From NCBI RefSeq assembly GCF_041051975.1, contig NZ_CP163435.1, positions 6,923,001 to 6,987,000 on the forward strand: a stretch of 64,000 nt of DNA, given 5' to 3'. Position 1 is the stretch's first letter, and every line of letters starts with the position of its first letter. Positions 1 to 8,059 of the stretch are shown here, piece after piece. Below the pieces are notes generated by a model. It saw only the letters and a program-made list of their open reading frames with translations, was not told the origin of the DNA and ran no database searches. A program made the position numbers and the translations under genes. The DNA comes from Streptomyces sp. R21 (GTDB lineage: Bacteria > Actinomycetota > Actinomycetes > Streptomycetales > Streptomycetaceae).

Positions 1-312
1 CTCCGTGGCAACGGCCAGCTTCACCCGACGGTCGGAGGGGTCCGCCCGCCGCTCCACCAGCCCCCGCGCCTCCAGCCGGTCCACGATCCCGGTGACATTG
101 GACGGCTCGCACTTCAGCTTCTGCGCCAGCCGCCGCATCGGCAGCGGCTCCAACGACAGCAGCCCCAGCAGCCGCGCCTGCGCCCCGGTCAGTGCATGCC
201 GCCCGGCGGCCTCCTCGTACTCCTCGTGGTACCGGGCCACGACCGTGCCGATGAGTCCGACGACCTCAAGGGTCAGCTCGTCGGGGCGGCGCGTCTTCGG
301 TGGTGTGGACAT
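1..312 (-). CDS. MarR-family transcriptional regulator, 3' truncated by window edge
   Basis: The first 104 residues of a MarR-type winged-helix repressor are visible. A helical dimerization segment (EVVGLIGTVVARYHEEY, about residues 14-30) is followed by the winged helix: LTGAQARLLGLL, MRRLAQKLKCEPSNVTG as recognition helix and the wing VERRADPSDRRVKLAV. The C-terminal dimer helix lies beyond the window start. The ATG at 312 is preceded by TATCCT at 325-320 with 7 bases between and no Shine-Dalgarno, so the mRNA is probably leaderless. It is divergent from the oxidoreductase at 435, its likeliest target. The ligand is unknown; MarR regulators often sense phenolics or oxidants. Confidence 0.88.
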   Translation of the reverse strand, partial: MSTPPKTRRPDELTLEVVGLIGTVVARYHEEYEEAAGRHALTGAQARLLGLLSLEPLPMRRLAQKLKCEPSNVTGIVDRLEARGLVERRADPSDRRVKLAVATE

Positions 313-319
313 GCGCTCC

Positions 320-397
320 AGGATACTCCGTTACTTGACATCATGAAATATTAAGGCGCATGGTTGTTTCAGGTACTGAAGTATCTGGCCCTGAAAC
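320..397. promoter_or_regulatory. divergent marR/oxidoreductase control region with inverted repeat
   Basis: The space between the two divergent starts holds an 8-bp inverted repeat, GTTTCAGG (366-373) and CCTGAAAC (390-397). Nested beside it is TACTGAAGTA (374-383). A -10-like TATCCT for marR lies at 325-320 on the minus strand. Palindromes of this kind are typical MarR operators. Binding by the adjacent MarR is inferred. Confidence 0.5.
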
Positions 398-434
398 ACG
401 TGAGCAATCGAGCCGCACAGGAAAGGCGCACCCC

Positions 435-1457
435 ATGTCCGAGACCCCCACGCTCCCCACCACCGGCCGCGAATGGCACCTGGTCAGCCGCCCGGTCGGC
501 GCCCCCAAGGCCGAGGACTTCGCCCTGGTCGAGGCGGAGGTCCCGCAGCCGGGTGAGGGGCAGCTCCTGGTGCGCAACCTGTATGTCTCCGTCGACCCGT
601 ACATGCGCGGCCGTATGAGCGCCGCCAAGTCCTACGCCGCCCCCTACGGGCTGGGCGAGCCCATGCAGGGCGGCGCGGTCGGCGAGGTCGTCGTCTCGAA
701 CGCCGAGGGCATCGCGGCCGGCGACCACGTGCTGCACTTCCTCGGCTGGCGCGAGTACGCGATCGTGGACGCGAAGCAGGCCGTCAAGGTCGACGCCGCC
801 GCCGCGCCCCTGAGCACGTACCTCGGTGTCCTCGGCATGACCGGCCTGACCGCCTACGCGGGCCTCCTGCGCGTCGCCGAGTTCAAGGAGGGCGACTCGG
901 TCTTCGTTTCCGGCGCCGCCGGTGCCGTCGGCAGCCAGGTCGGCCAGATCGCCAAGCTGAAGGGCGCCTCGCGGGTCATCGGGTCGGCCGGTTCGGACGA
1001 GAAGGTCAAGCTGCTCGTCGAGGAGTACGGCTTCGACGCCGCCTTCAACTACAAGAACGGCTCGGTGAGCGACCAGCTGCGCGAGGCCGCCCCGGACGGC
1101 GTCGACGTCTACTTCGACAACGTCGGCGGCGACCATCTGGAGGCCGCCATCGGTCAGCTCAACCGGGACGGCCGGATCGCCGTCTGCGGCATGATCTCCG
1201 TCTACAACAACACCGAGCCCGCCCCCGGCCCGCGCAACCTGGCCCGGCTGATCCAGACCCGCGGCCGCATCCAGGGCTTCCTGGTCGGCGACCAGTACGA
1301 CCTCCAGCCCGAGTTCGTGGCCGAGGTCGGCGGCTGGATCCGTTCCGGCGAGCTCAAGTACGCCGAGACGGTCGTCGAGGGCATCGAGAACAACCTGGAG
1401 GCGTTCTTCGGCGTCCTGCGCGGCGACAACACCGGCAAGATGATCGTCAAGCTCTGA
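435..1457 (+). CDS. NADP-dependent medium-chain oxidoreductase (zinc-independent, alkenal-reductase type)
   Basis: A 340-residue medium-chain dehydrogenase/reductase of the class that reduces alpha,beta-unsaturated carbonyls with NADPH (CurA/2-alkenal reductase/prostaglandin reductase group). The N-terminal substrate domain carries VDPYMRGRM (about 54-61), typical of this subfamily. The Rossmann loop is SGAAGAVGSQVGQ (about 158-170), followed by DNVGGDHLEAA. The cysteines of the structural zinc lobe are absent, as in this group. The ATG at 435 is chosen because AGGAAAGG lies just upstream and the protein then starts with MSETPTLPTTGREW; an in-frame upstream extension is not needed. Control by the divergent MarR is likely. 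The true substrate is unknown. Confidence 0.88.
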   Translation: MSETPTLPTTGREWHLVSRPVGAPKAEDFALVEAEVPQPGEGQLLVRNLYVSVDPYMRGRMSAAKSYAAPYGLGEPMQGGAVGEVVVSNAEGIAAGDHVLHFLGWREYAIVDAKQAVKVDAAAAPLSTYLGVLGMTGLTAYAGLLRVAEFKEGDSVFVSGAAGAVGSQVGQIAKLKGASRVIGSAGSDEKVKLLVEEYGFDAAFNYKNGSVSDQLREAAPDGVDVYFDNVGGDHLEAAIGQLNRDGRIAVCGMISVYNNTEPAPGPRNLARLIQTRGRIQGFLVGDQYDLQPEFVAEVGGWIRSGELKYAETVVEGIENNLEAFFGVLRGDNTGKMIVKL

Positions 1458-1571
1458 CGTCACCCGCTCCTCGGGGAGCCTGTCGCTGGACTTCCGGCAT
1501 ACGGTAACTTCTTTCCGAAGTCGTCGCGATCGTGGGCGCGAGTCGCGGCGGACCAAGGAGGAGCGCACCGT

Positions 1572-2000
1572 ATGTCCAGCACTGCAATCCGACGTTCTGA
1601 CGTCCTGTACACAGCGGTAGCCACGGCCGAGAACGGCCGTGACGGCCGGGTCGCCACCGACGACGGCAGGCTCGACGTCGTCGTCAACCCGCCGAAGGAG
1701 ATGGGCGGCAGCGGCGCCGGCACCAACCCGGAGCAGCTGTTCGCCGCCGGGTACAGCGCCTGCTTCCAGGGCGCCCTCGGCGTCGTCGCCCGTCAGGAGA
1801 ACGCCGACATCTCCGGCTCGACCGTCACCGCGCAGGTCGGCATAGGCAAGAACGCGGACGGGTTCGGGATCATCGTGGAGATCTCCGCCGAGATCCCGAA
1901 CGTGGACGCCGCCACCGCCAAGGCCCTCCTGGAGAAGGCCCACCAGGTGTGCCCGTACTCGAAGGCGATCCGCGGCAACATCACCGTGACGCTTGCCTGA
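1572..2000 (+). CDS. ohr: Organic hydroperoxide resistance protein (Ohr, OsmC family)
   Basis: A 142-residue thiol peroxidase that detoxifies organic and lipid hydroperoxides in the cytoplasm. Both redox cysteines are present: Cys64 in YSACFQGAL and Cys127 in QVCPYSKA. The Ohr pattern NPEQLFAAGY precedes the first. Length and motif spacing match Ohr rather than OsmC. AAGGAG at about 1556 precedes the ATG. It stands alone between the oxidoreductase and a strong terminator. Ohr genes are often controlled by a MarR (OhrR). The marR at the window edge could be that regulator, but the intervening oxidoreductase is its closer partner. Confidence 0.93.
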   Translation: MSSTAIRRSDVLYTAVATAENGRDGRVATDDGRLDVVVNPPKEMGGSGAGTNPEQLFAAGYSACFQGALGVVARQENADISGSTVTAQVGIGKNADGFGIIVEISAEIPNVDAATAKALLEKAHQVCPYSKAIRGNITVTLA

Positions 2001-2012
2001 GGTCGCTCGTTG

Positions 2013-2062
2013 CGTACGGCAGAGGCCGCACCCCAGGACGGGGGTGCGGCCTCTGCCGTACG
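2013..2062. terminator. Strong hairpin terminator after ohr
   Basis: A perfect 22-bp stem (2013-2034 with 2041-2062) closes a 6-base loop. The 3' neighbour at 2093 is convergent, so the hairpin can serve both strands. There is no U tract, which is usual for Streptomyces terminators. Confidence 0.85.
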
Positions 2063-2092
2063 TATGCGGGATGTGACACAGGCTCTCAGGCT

Positions 2093-3256
2093 TCAGCTCG
2101 CGAGCGCCGCCGTGTGCACGGCCTTCGCCAGCCGCTCGTTCTCCGGCGCCGCCCCGCCCGGGAAGGCGTACCGGCGCCGCGTGTAGCCGTACGCGAGGCC
2201 GCTGCGCGGGTCGGCGAAGCCCTGTGAGCCGCCCGCGCCGCTGTGCCCGATCGCCCCGGCGCCCAGGAACGGGTACCAGGTGTCCGCGGTCGCCTGGAAG
2301 CCCAGCGCGAACGACTTGTGCGAGCGGGCCACCACGTCGTACCCGATGGAGTGGATCTGTCCGAAGGCGGCGACCGTGTCGGGCTTCAGCAGCGGCGGCA
2401 GTCCGTCGGCCCCGGTGGTCGCGGCCGCGTACATCCCGGCGAGTCCGCGCGCCGACGCGACCCCGCCCACCGATGCCGGACCCTTGGCGCGCACCACGCG
2501 CGCGTTGGGGAGCGTCTCGATGTCGGTCGGCTCCGCGCCCTGGCGGTTGAAGGCGATCGACGCCACCGTGTGCGGGCCGCCCTGGAAGGCCGCGAACACC
2601 GCCTGCTGCTCGGGCGTCGGGTCCATCGGCAGGACGGAGCGGAAGCGGCCCTCGTGCTCCTTGGGCAGCCCCAGGAAGAAGTCGAGCCCGTACGGGGCGC
2701 GGATCCGCTCCTCGTACATCTCCTGGAGCGAGCGGCCGGTCGTCCGCCGTACGACCTCGCCCGTCAGCGCGCCGATCACCAGCGCGTGATAACCGAAGGC
2801 CGTGCCCGGCCGCCAGAACGGCCGCTGTCCCGCCAGCCGTTCGGCGATCACCCGGTCGTCGGCGAGCTCCTCGGCGGTGAACCCGTCGTCGGCGCCGATG
2901 ACTCCCGCGCGATGGGCGAGCAGCTCGCGCAGGGTCACCGATCCCTTGCCCTCGGCCGCGAACTCCGGCCAGTAGTGGGCGACTTCGCGGTCGAGCTCCA
3001 GGGTGCCGTCCTGGACGAGCAGTGCGACGACGAGGTGGGCGGCGCCTTTGGTGGAGGAGTACACCCCGTAGAGCGTCTCGCCGTCCGTGTCCGGGCCCGC
3101 CCACAGGTCGACGACCCGCCGACCGGCGGCGTATGCGCTCAACTGCCCCACGTAGTCCGGCCGTTCGGCCGCCACGATCGCCGCGAACTCCTCGCGCACC
3201 GCCTCGAAGCCCTCGGCGACGGTGCCCTGGACGGTGCTGCCGCTCTGCTGCATCAT
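2093..3256 (-). CDS. Serine hydrolase, class C beta-lactamase/esterase fold
   Basis: A 387-residue protein of the beta-lactamase superfamily (EstB/LACTB-like esterases). The nucleophile motif is SSTK (67-70, in GVYSSTKGAAH), with a downstream FGYHALV as the tyrosine motif. LRELLAHRAGV and HSGAGGSQGFADP complete the usual landmarks. There is no signal peptide, so it is probably a cytoplasmic esterase, not a resistance enzyme. The start is one of two adjacent ATGs (3256, 3253) after GGGAGAG. It is followed in tandem by its upstream neighbour's stop at 3289, so the two may be co-transcribed. The substrate cannot be read from sequence. Confidence 0.85.
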   Translation of the reverse strand: MMQQSGSTVQGTVAEGFEAVREEFAAIVAAERPDYVGQLSAYAAGRRVVDLWAGPDTDGETLYGVYSSTKGAAHLVVALLVQDGTLELDREVAHYWPEFAAEGKGSVTLRELLAHRAGVIGADDGFTAEELADDRVIAERLAGQRPFWRPGTAFGYHALVIGALTGEVVRRTTGRSLQEMYEERIRAPYGLDFFLGLPKEHEGRFRSVLPMDPTPEQQAVFAAFQGGPHTVASIAFNRQGAEPTDIETLPNARVVRAKGPASVGGVASARGLAGMYAAATTGADGLPPLLKPDTVAAFGQIHSIGYDVVARSHKSFALGFQATADTWYPFLGAGAIGHSGAGGSQGFADPRSGLAYGYTRRRYAFPGGAAPENERLAKAVHTAALAS

Positions 3257-3288
3257 CCGCACTCTCCCTGTTTCCCTCTCGGTCCCGC

Positions 3289-5898
3289 TCAGCTGCCGCT
3301 GACCTGGCTCACCGTCAGCAACGCGCGTCCCAGCTGCGGGAATTCCCCCTTCGGGTGATCGCGGAAGAGGGGCTCCGTACCGAAGAGGACCGCGTGCGGA
3401 CCGCTCACCACGGCCGCCTGGCCGCCGGCCGCCGTCGGACCGCCCGTGCCGTCGGCCAGCGGCCGCCAGTGCCCCGCGACGAGCGGATTGCCGGTTGCGT
3501 AGGCCTGCTCGACGTGCACCCCCGGCCCGAGATCGGTGAACCAGACCGGGGCGTAGACGAAGCTGTGGTCGGGCGCGCCGCCCGTCACCGGCGAACCGGC
3601 CGAATTCACCACCCGCACCACGCCGTTGGCGTCTCCGTTGCCCTCGACCGGCTTCACGGCGAGCAATCCGGCAGCGGCGTTGAGAGCCGCGCCCGCCGCA
3701 CCGCGCCCGACCAGACCCCTGCGCGCCAGGAAGCCGTCGAGGGCCGCCCGCGCGGAGGCGTTCAGGTCGGCGTGGTCCAGCCCGGACGACACGAACAGCA
3801 CGTCCACCGTCGACCAGTCGAAGCCCGCGTTGAGAACGCCCGCCGACACCGGCGTCACCTCGAAGCCCATCTCGCGCAGCGCGAACAGCTCGCCCGGCGT
3901 GACGGCGGCGGCGACACGGGTGCGGTGCAGCGCGGTGGTACCGCGCACGGTGGTCGCGTCGAAGGCGACGTCGTAGGTACGGGCGAGAGCGGCGGCCTCC
4001 GCACGGGCGGCGCCCGGCACGATCGCGCTGCCGTCGGCGGCCTGCCGTATCGAAACCCCTTGGGAGAGAAGGGAGTTCAGGGAAGCGATCTCCTGCGGGG
4101 TGTCGAGGCGCAGCCGTAGATCGCCGCGCGGGGCGACGTACCCGACATGCGCGGCGGCCCGCACCGCACGGACGGGAACGCCCGACAGGCTGCTCGCGCC
4201 GGTCACGGGTTCGACCGTCGCGCCCCACAACCGGCCGAGGCTCCAGCCCGAGATGTCGTACATCACCGACACCTTGCCGCTGATGTCCCGCCCGTCCGCC
4301 AGCAGCACATTGGCCAGACCGCGCTTGGGCTGGTGCAGATCGACGACGTACGAGCCCTTCGGGTACGACCGCCCCGCCAGCCGGAAGTCATGGGTCGCGC
4401 GGGTGACGCGCACGTCGTTGGCGATGAGGTGGTCGACCAGGCGCGCGGCGGCCGTGGCCGAGCGTTGGGTACCGCCCGCGGGGATCACGTACGCGCGCGG
4501 GAACTCGGTCGTGTAGACGTCCTCCGGGCCGATGCCCGGGACGCCGGGGACCGTTTTGGACGACACCGGCACCTGCGCGGCGCCCGTGGCCCCGCGCCGG
4601 AACACCTCGATCTGGTCGGCGATGAGCGAAGTCCGGTGCTGCTGCACGTAGTCGAGGGTGGCGCGGATGGCGGCGCCCGCGACGTCCACGTTGATCGCGG
4701 ACCTGCGGCGCAGCTCCGCGACGGGCAGGGTGTCGTACTCCTCGTTGTTCACCGCGAGGGGGATCTCCACGGTGTGCGCGGCGACCGTGCCGTGGAACGC
4801 CTCATACTGCGGCGTGAAGATCGGCGGCCAGTCGTCCCAGCCCTCCTGCTGGTCGCGGAAGGGGATCTGCACGGGCTCCACGCCGTCCTTGGCGGGCGTG
4901 TGGCCGAGACCGTTGACGGCCGCCTCCATGCCGAGGGCGTTGGCGTAGGTGTTCTTCAGGAACAGGTCGTACTCGTAGTTCTCGCCGTGCGGGGGAGTGG
5001 TGGGCTCGATGAGCGTGCCGTTGACATAGCCGTGCAGGTCGAGCATGACCGCGGGCTGTTTGTCGATGGCGATCTGCCGCATCGCGCGCACCTCGGGCTG
5101 CGAGGCGGTGATGAAGTCCCGGTTCAGGTCGAAGCCGCCTGCGTTGGCGCGCGTGCCCGCGATACGGCCGTCCGGGTTCGCGGTGATGTTGAAGTAGAGG
5201 CGGTTGTGGGCGAGCAGGTCGGTTGTCGTCGCGTCCTTCGCCGTCGCCAGCCGCTCGATCAGCTTGAGCGAGGCGTCGGTGCCCTCCCACTCGTTGCCGT
5301 GGATGTTGTTGTTGAAGAAGACGGGCGTCTTGTAGTCCTTCTTGACGGCCCTGTCCTTGGCGGCGGCCTGCGGCGCGTTCTCGATGAGCTCGCGCATCCG
5401 CTCCTGCGCCCGCGTCTGCCGGACGGTCTCGGGCGCGGTGACGGTGACCAGGTAGAGGCGGTGGCCGCCCGCGGAGGCGCCGGTGATCTCGACGCTCACC
5501 CGGTCGCCGAGCCGCTGGAGGGCGTTCAGCTTCGGGGCGATGCCGTAGTACGGAGTGAGGCCGAGCTTGAGGGACTTGTCGGCGGGGTTCGCAGGCTCCG
5601 GGGTGAGGACCTGCTCGCGGGGGTAGCCGCGCTTGTCGGACGAGAGGTCGGTGACGGAGGCGGCGAGGGCGCGGGTGGCGGCGCTCGCGGGGTTCTTCGC
5701 GGCCGGGTGCCTTCCGTCCGCCGCGTACGCCCCTTCGCGTACGGGCGGATGGCGGTCCGCGGTGGCGCTGTGCGGGGCGAGGAGCAGGGAGCCGGCGGCG
5801 GTGGCCGTGACGGTGGCGATCAGGAGGGGTCTTGGGACGATCGGGGATGGGGGCACGGGTCTCGACGGTGGCTTCGGTCCAGGGCTCGGGCGGCGCAC
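3289..5898 (-). CDS. Secreted M14 zinc carboxypeptidase-like protein
   Basis: An 869-residue export candidate. The GTG at 5898 is chosen because AGGAGG sits 5 bases upstream. It gives VRRPSP..., then a Pro-rich stretch and a hydrophobic segment LLIATVTATAAGSLLLAP with a likely cleavage near HSATA (about 44-48). The M14 metal site is visible: HGNEWEG (His200, Glu203) and LDLHGY (His289). FDLNRDF (about 256-262) gives the substrate-binding Asn-Arg. Residues beyond about 470 form a long C-terminal region with an ThuA/glutamine-amidotransferase-like feel (VDVLFVSSGLDHADL). It probably trims extracellular peptides. The family is firm, the specificity is not. Confidence 0.88.
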   Translation of the reverse strand: MRRPSPGPKPPSRPVPPSPIVPRPLLIATVTATAAGSLLLAPHSATADRHPPVREGAYAADGRHPAAKNPASAATRALAASVTDLSSDKRGYPREQVLTPEPANPADKSLKLGLTPYYGIAPKLNALQRLGDRVSVEITGASAGGHRLYLVTVTAPETVRQTRAQERMRELIENAPQAAAKDRAVKKDYKTPVFFNNNIHGNEWEGTDASLKLIERLATAKDATTTDLLAHNRLYFNITANPDGRIAGTRANAGGFDLNRDFITASQPEVRAMRQIAIDKQPAVMLDLHGYVNGTLIEPTTPPHGENYEYDLFLKNTYANALGMEAAVNGLGHTPAKDGVEPVQIPFRDQQEGWDDWPPIFTPQYEAFHGTVAAHTVEIPLAVNNEEYDTLPVAELRRRSAINVDVAGAAIRATLDYVQQHRTSLIADQIEVFRRGATGAAQVPVSSKTVPGVPGIGPEDVYTTEFPRAYVIPAGGTQRSATAAARLVDHLIANDVRVTRATHDFRLAGRSYPKGSYVVDLHQPKRGLANVLLADGRDISGKVSVMYDISGWSLGRLWGATVEPVTGASSLSGVPVRAVRAAAHVGYVAPRGDLRLRLDTPQEIASLNSLLSQGVSIRQAADGSAIVPGAARAEAAALARTYDVAFDATTVRGTTALHRTRVAAAVTPGELFALREMGFEVTPVSAGVLNAGFDWSTVDVLFVSSGLDHADLNASARAALDGFLARRGLVGRGAAGAALNAAAGLLAVKPVEGNGDANGVVRVVNSAGSPVTGGAPDHSFVYAPVWFTDLGPGVHVEQAYATGNPLVAGHWRPLADGTGGPTAAGGQAAVVSGPHAVLFGTEPLFRDHPKGEFPQLGRALLTVSQVSGS

Positions 5899-6112
5899 GC
5901 GTACCTCCTGAGGCGGGGGGTTCCAGGGCCTATCGGTACGGCGAGGTGTACCTGTTCGACTCTCGCGCAACAAGAGGGCGTTGGTGTCACGGATGCCCCG
6001 GATGGCGCATCCCCGGCGGGTCGGACGGGGCATGCTGGACCTGGCATCGGCGCGACGGAGGGCCGGGGCCGCCTGGACGGCCTAGTGGCAGCACGCGTGG
6101 CGAGGAGGGCCC

Positions 6113-6976
6113 ATGTCCCCGATTCCGTCGCTCCCCAGCAGGGAGGACGTGCTGCGCATGGCGCGCAACACGACCGACATCACCGGCCAACTCCTCGACA
6201 CCGCGGGGAACATCACCAAGATCGCCGTCAACACCTTCGACCCCAGGGACGGGTCGGGCGCCGAGGTGCTGCGCGTCCTGCGCCGGACCACGGCCGAACT
6301 CGCCGAGGCGAGCGCCTCCCCGCAGGCGCAGGAGGCCTTCTACCGGATCGTGGACACACTGACCCGGCTCGGCACGAGCGGCGCCCCGCTCGCGGTGCAC
6401 CCCGTAAGCGAGCCCGCGCAGGCCCTTCTCGCCGCGCTCGGTGACAGCCTGCTGCCGATCCTCGACGCGGTCGAGCCCGCCGTGGAGGAGGCCGCCGCGG
6501 CGCTCGGCGAGCTTGTCGACGCGACGTCCCCGCTGTTGCCCGCTGCCGCCGGTGTGGCTGCCGGGGCGCTTCTCGCGCTCACCCCGGTGGTGCGGGCCGC
6601 CGCGGAGGTGCTGCGTGGCTCCACGCCCGAACTCCGGCGTATCGCCGACGCGTTGACGGCTGCCCTCGCTCCGCTGATGCCCCTCCAGGTGGCGCTGGCC
6701 GAGCGGGCCGCCGCGGCGGGGGCCGGGGTGGTCCGGGCGACGTTGCCGCCGCTTGCCGATCTCACGGAGGCGGCGGCCGCCACCGTGAACGCCGCCCGGC
6801 CGGTCCTGATCGCCGGGGAGGAACTCCTCGTGTCCGGCTTCGAACACCTCCAGCCCCTGTTGCTGGCGACGGCCTCCCGCGCGGGGCGCGTGGCCCGCGC
6901 GGCGGCGGTCCGGGTGGAGGCAGCGGTGTCGCCTGCGGCGGACCAGGGGGTGGTGGTTGCGGTGACGCCGGCGTAG
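6113..6976 (+). CDS. Ala/Leu-rich protein of unknown function
   Basis: A 287-residue protein that I do not recognise. The N-terminus (about 1-60) is amphipathic and mixed, containing NTTDITGQLLDTAGNITKI. The remainder is very rich in Ala, Leu and Val in long helices with regularly spaced acidic residues (VEPAVEEAAAALGELVDA), resembling a helical bundle or apolipoprotein-like protein rather than integral membrane spans. One more hydrophobic stretch, LPAAAGVAAGALLALTP (about 143-159), could be a membrane segment. AGGAGG lies 4 bases before the ATG, so translation is credible. It is flanked by a nested palindromic repeat on the 3' side. Confidence 0.7.
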   Translation: MSPIPSLPSREDVLRMARNTTDITGQLLDTAGNITKIAVNTFDPRDGSGAEVLRVLRRTTAELAEASASPQAQEAFYRIVDTLTRLGTSGAPLAVHPVSEPAQALLAALGDSLLPILDAVEPAVEEAAAALGELVDATSPLLPAAAGVAAGALLALTPVVRAAAEVLRGSTPELRRIADALTAALAPLMPLQVALAERAAAAGAGVVRATLPPLADLTEAAAATVNAARPVLIAGEELLVSGFEHLQPLLLATASRAGRVARAAAVRVEAAVSPAADQGVVVAVTPA

Positions 6977-6987
6977 GGGGTCCCTAT

Positions 6988-7204
6988 GGGGTTTTCGCCC
7001 CCTCCGCCCCTACCCGACCCGGACCTGGGGGCTGCCGCCCCCAGACCCCCGCTGTCGGCCTGAACGGCCTCGTCCTCAAACGCCGGACGGGCTGGATAGC
7101 CTGTCCGGCGTTTGAGGACGAGCGCGCAGCGCGATGGCAGGGGGAAAGGGGGCGCAGCCCCCAGGACAACGGGAAGGGTAGGGGCGGAGGGGGCGAAAAA
7201 CCCC
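6988..7204. repeat. Nested palindromic intergenic repeat, copy A
   Basis: About 217 bp of nested inverted repeats. The outer arms are ggggttttcgccccctcc (6988 onward) and its complement ending at 7204. The middle arms are cctgggggctgccgcccc and its mirror. The inner arms are gtcctcaaacgccggacgg and its mirror. A second, longer copy lies at 24630-24941. It probably folds into a large cruciform or hairpin and ends transcription. I remember the inner motif as dispersed in Streptomyces genomes. Confidence 0.85.
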
Positions 7205-7243
7205 ACGCCAAGCCCACCGCACGGCCCCGGTAAAGTCTCCCCC

Positions 7244-8059
7244 ATGCGCGATCTCGGGGTGGGCTTCAGCTACTTGGTGCAGGGCCAGCGATGGGTGGCC
7301 CGGCACGGGAAGCAGTACGGGTTCGGACTGCTTCCGGGCCTGATCACCCTCGTCCTGTACGCCGCCGCGCTGATCGCCCTCGCCCTCTACGGCGAGGACT
7401 TCATCGCATGGGCGACCCCGTTCGCGGACGACTGGTCCAGCCCCTGGCTGGGCCTCTTCCGCGGCTTCCTCACAGCCGTGCTCGTCGCCCTGGCCCTCCT
7501 CCTCGCCGTGGTCACCTTCACCGCGGTCACCCTCCTCGTGGGCCAGCCCTTCTACGAGTCGCTCTCGGAGAAGGTCGACCGCGACGTCTCCCCGGACGGC
7601 ACGGCCCCGGAGTCGGGCCTCCCGCTCTGGCGGGAACTGTGGATCTCGGCCCGCGACAGCCTCCGTATCGTCGTCCGGGCCCTCATCTGGGGTGTACTCC
7701 TCTTCGCCTGCGGCTTCCTCCCGTTCGTGGGACAGACCGTCGTCCCCGTGATCGGGTTCTTCGTCACCGGGTTCTTCCTGACGGAGGAGCTGACGGCGGT
7801 CGCCCTCCAGCGCCGCAGCGTGGACCTCCGCGACCGCCTCACCCTGCTCCGCGCCCGCAAGACCCTGGTCTGGGGCTTCGGCACCCCGTTGGGCCTGGCC
7901 TTCCTGGTCCCGTTCGTCGCCGTGTTCCTGATGCCGGGCGCGGTCGCGGGCGCCACGCTGCTGGCCCGCGACCTGCTGGGCGAGGAGTCGGGACCCGGCG
8001 AAGGCAACGACGGGGACGGTGACCGCAACGGCGATCACGAGGCGGCCGCGGCCTCCTGA
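7244..8059 (+). CDS. EI24 domain (CysZ-like) membrane protein
   Basis: A 271-residue integral membrane protein of the EI24/CysZ/DUF540 family. After a short basic N-terminus (LVQGQRWVARHGKQYG) come about four hydrophobic spans (LLPGLITLVLYAAALIALAL, AVLVALALLLAVVTFTAV, IWGVLLFACGFLPFVG, PLGLAFLVPFVAVFLMP). GQPFYESLSEKVD is the family signature loop. In proteobacteria CysZ imports sulfate; the role in actinobacteria is not settled. The ATG at 7244 follows TAAAGT (7231-7236) by 7 bases without a Shine-Dalgarno, indicating a leaderless mRNA just downstream of the palindromic repeat. The last 25 bases overlap the convergent gene. Confidence 0.87.
   Translation: MRDLGVGFSYLVQGQRWVARHGKQYGFGLLPGLITLVLYAAALIALALYGEDFIAWATPFADDWSSPWLGLFRGFLTAVLVALALLLAVVTFTAVTLLVGQPFYESLSEKVDRDVSPDGTAPESGLPLWRELWISARDSLRIVVRALIWGVLLFACGFLPFVGQTVVPVIGFFVTGFFLTEELTAVALQRRSVDLRDRLTLLRARKTLVWGFGTPLGLAFLVPFVAVFLMPGAVAGATLLARDLLGEESGPGEGNDGDGDRNGDHEAAAAS

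Noticed and set aside
369..3104. A 911-codon minus-strand frame over the oxidoreductase and ohr
   Set aside because: It is antisense to two well supported genes and crosses a strong terminator.
2093..3256. Beta-lactam resistance gene
   Set aside because: SxxK-type fold is shared by many esterases; no signal peptide and no lactamase-specific context.
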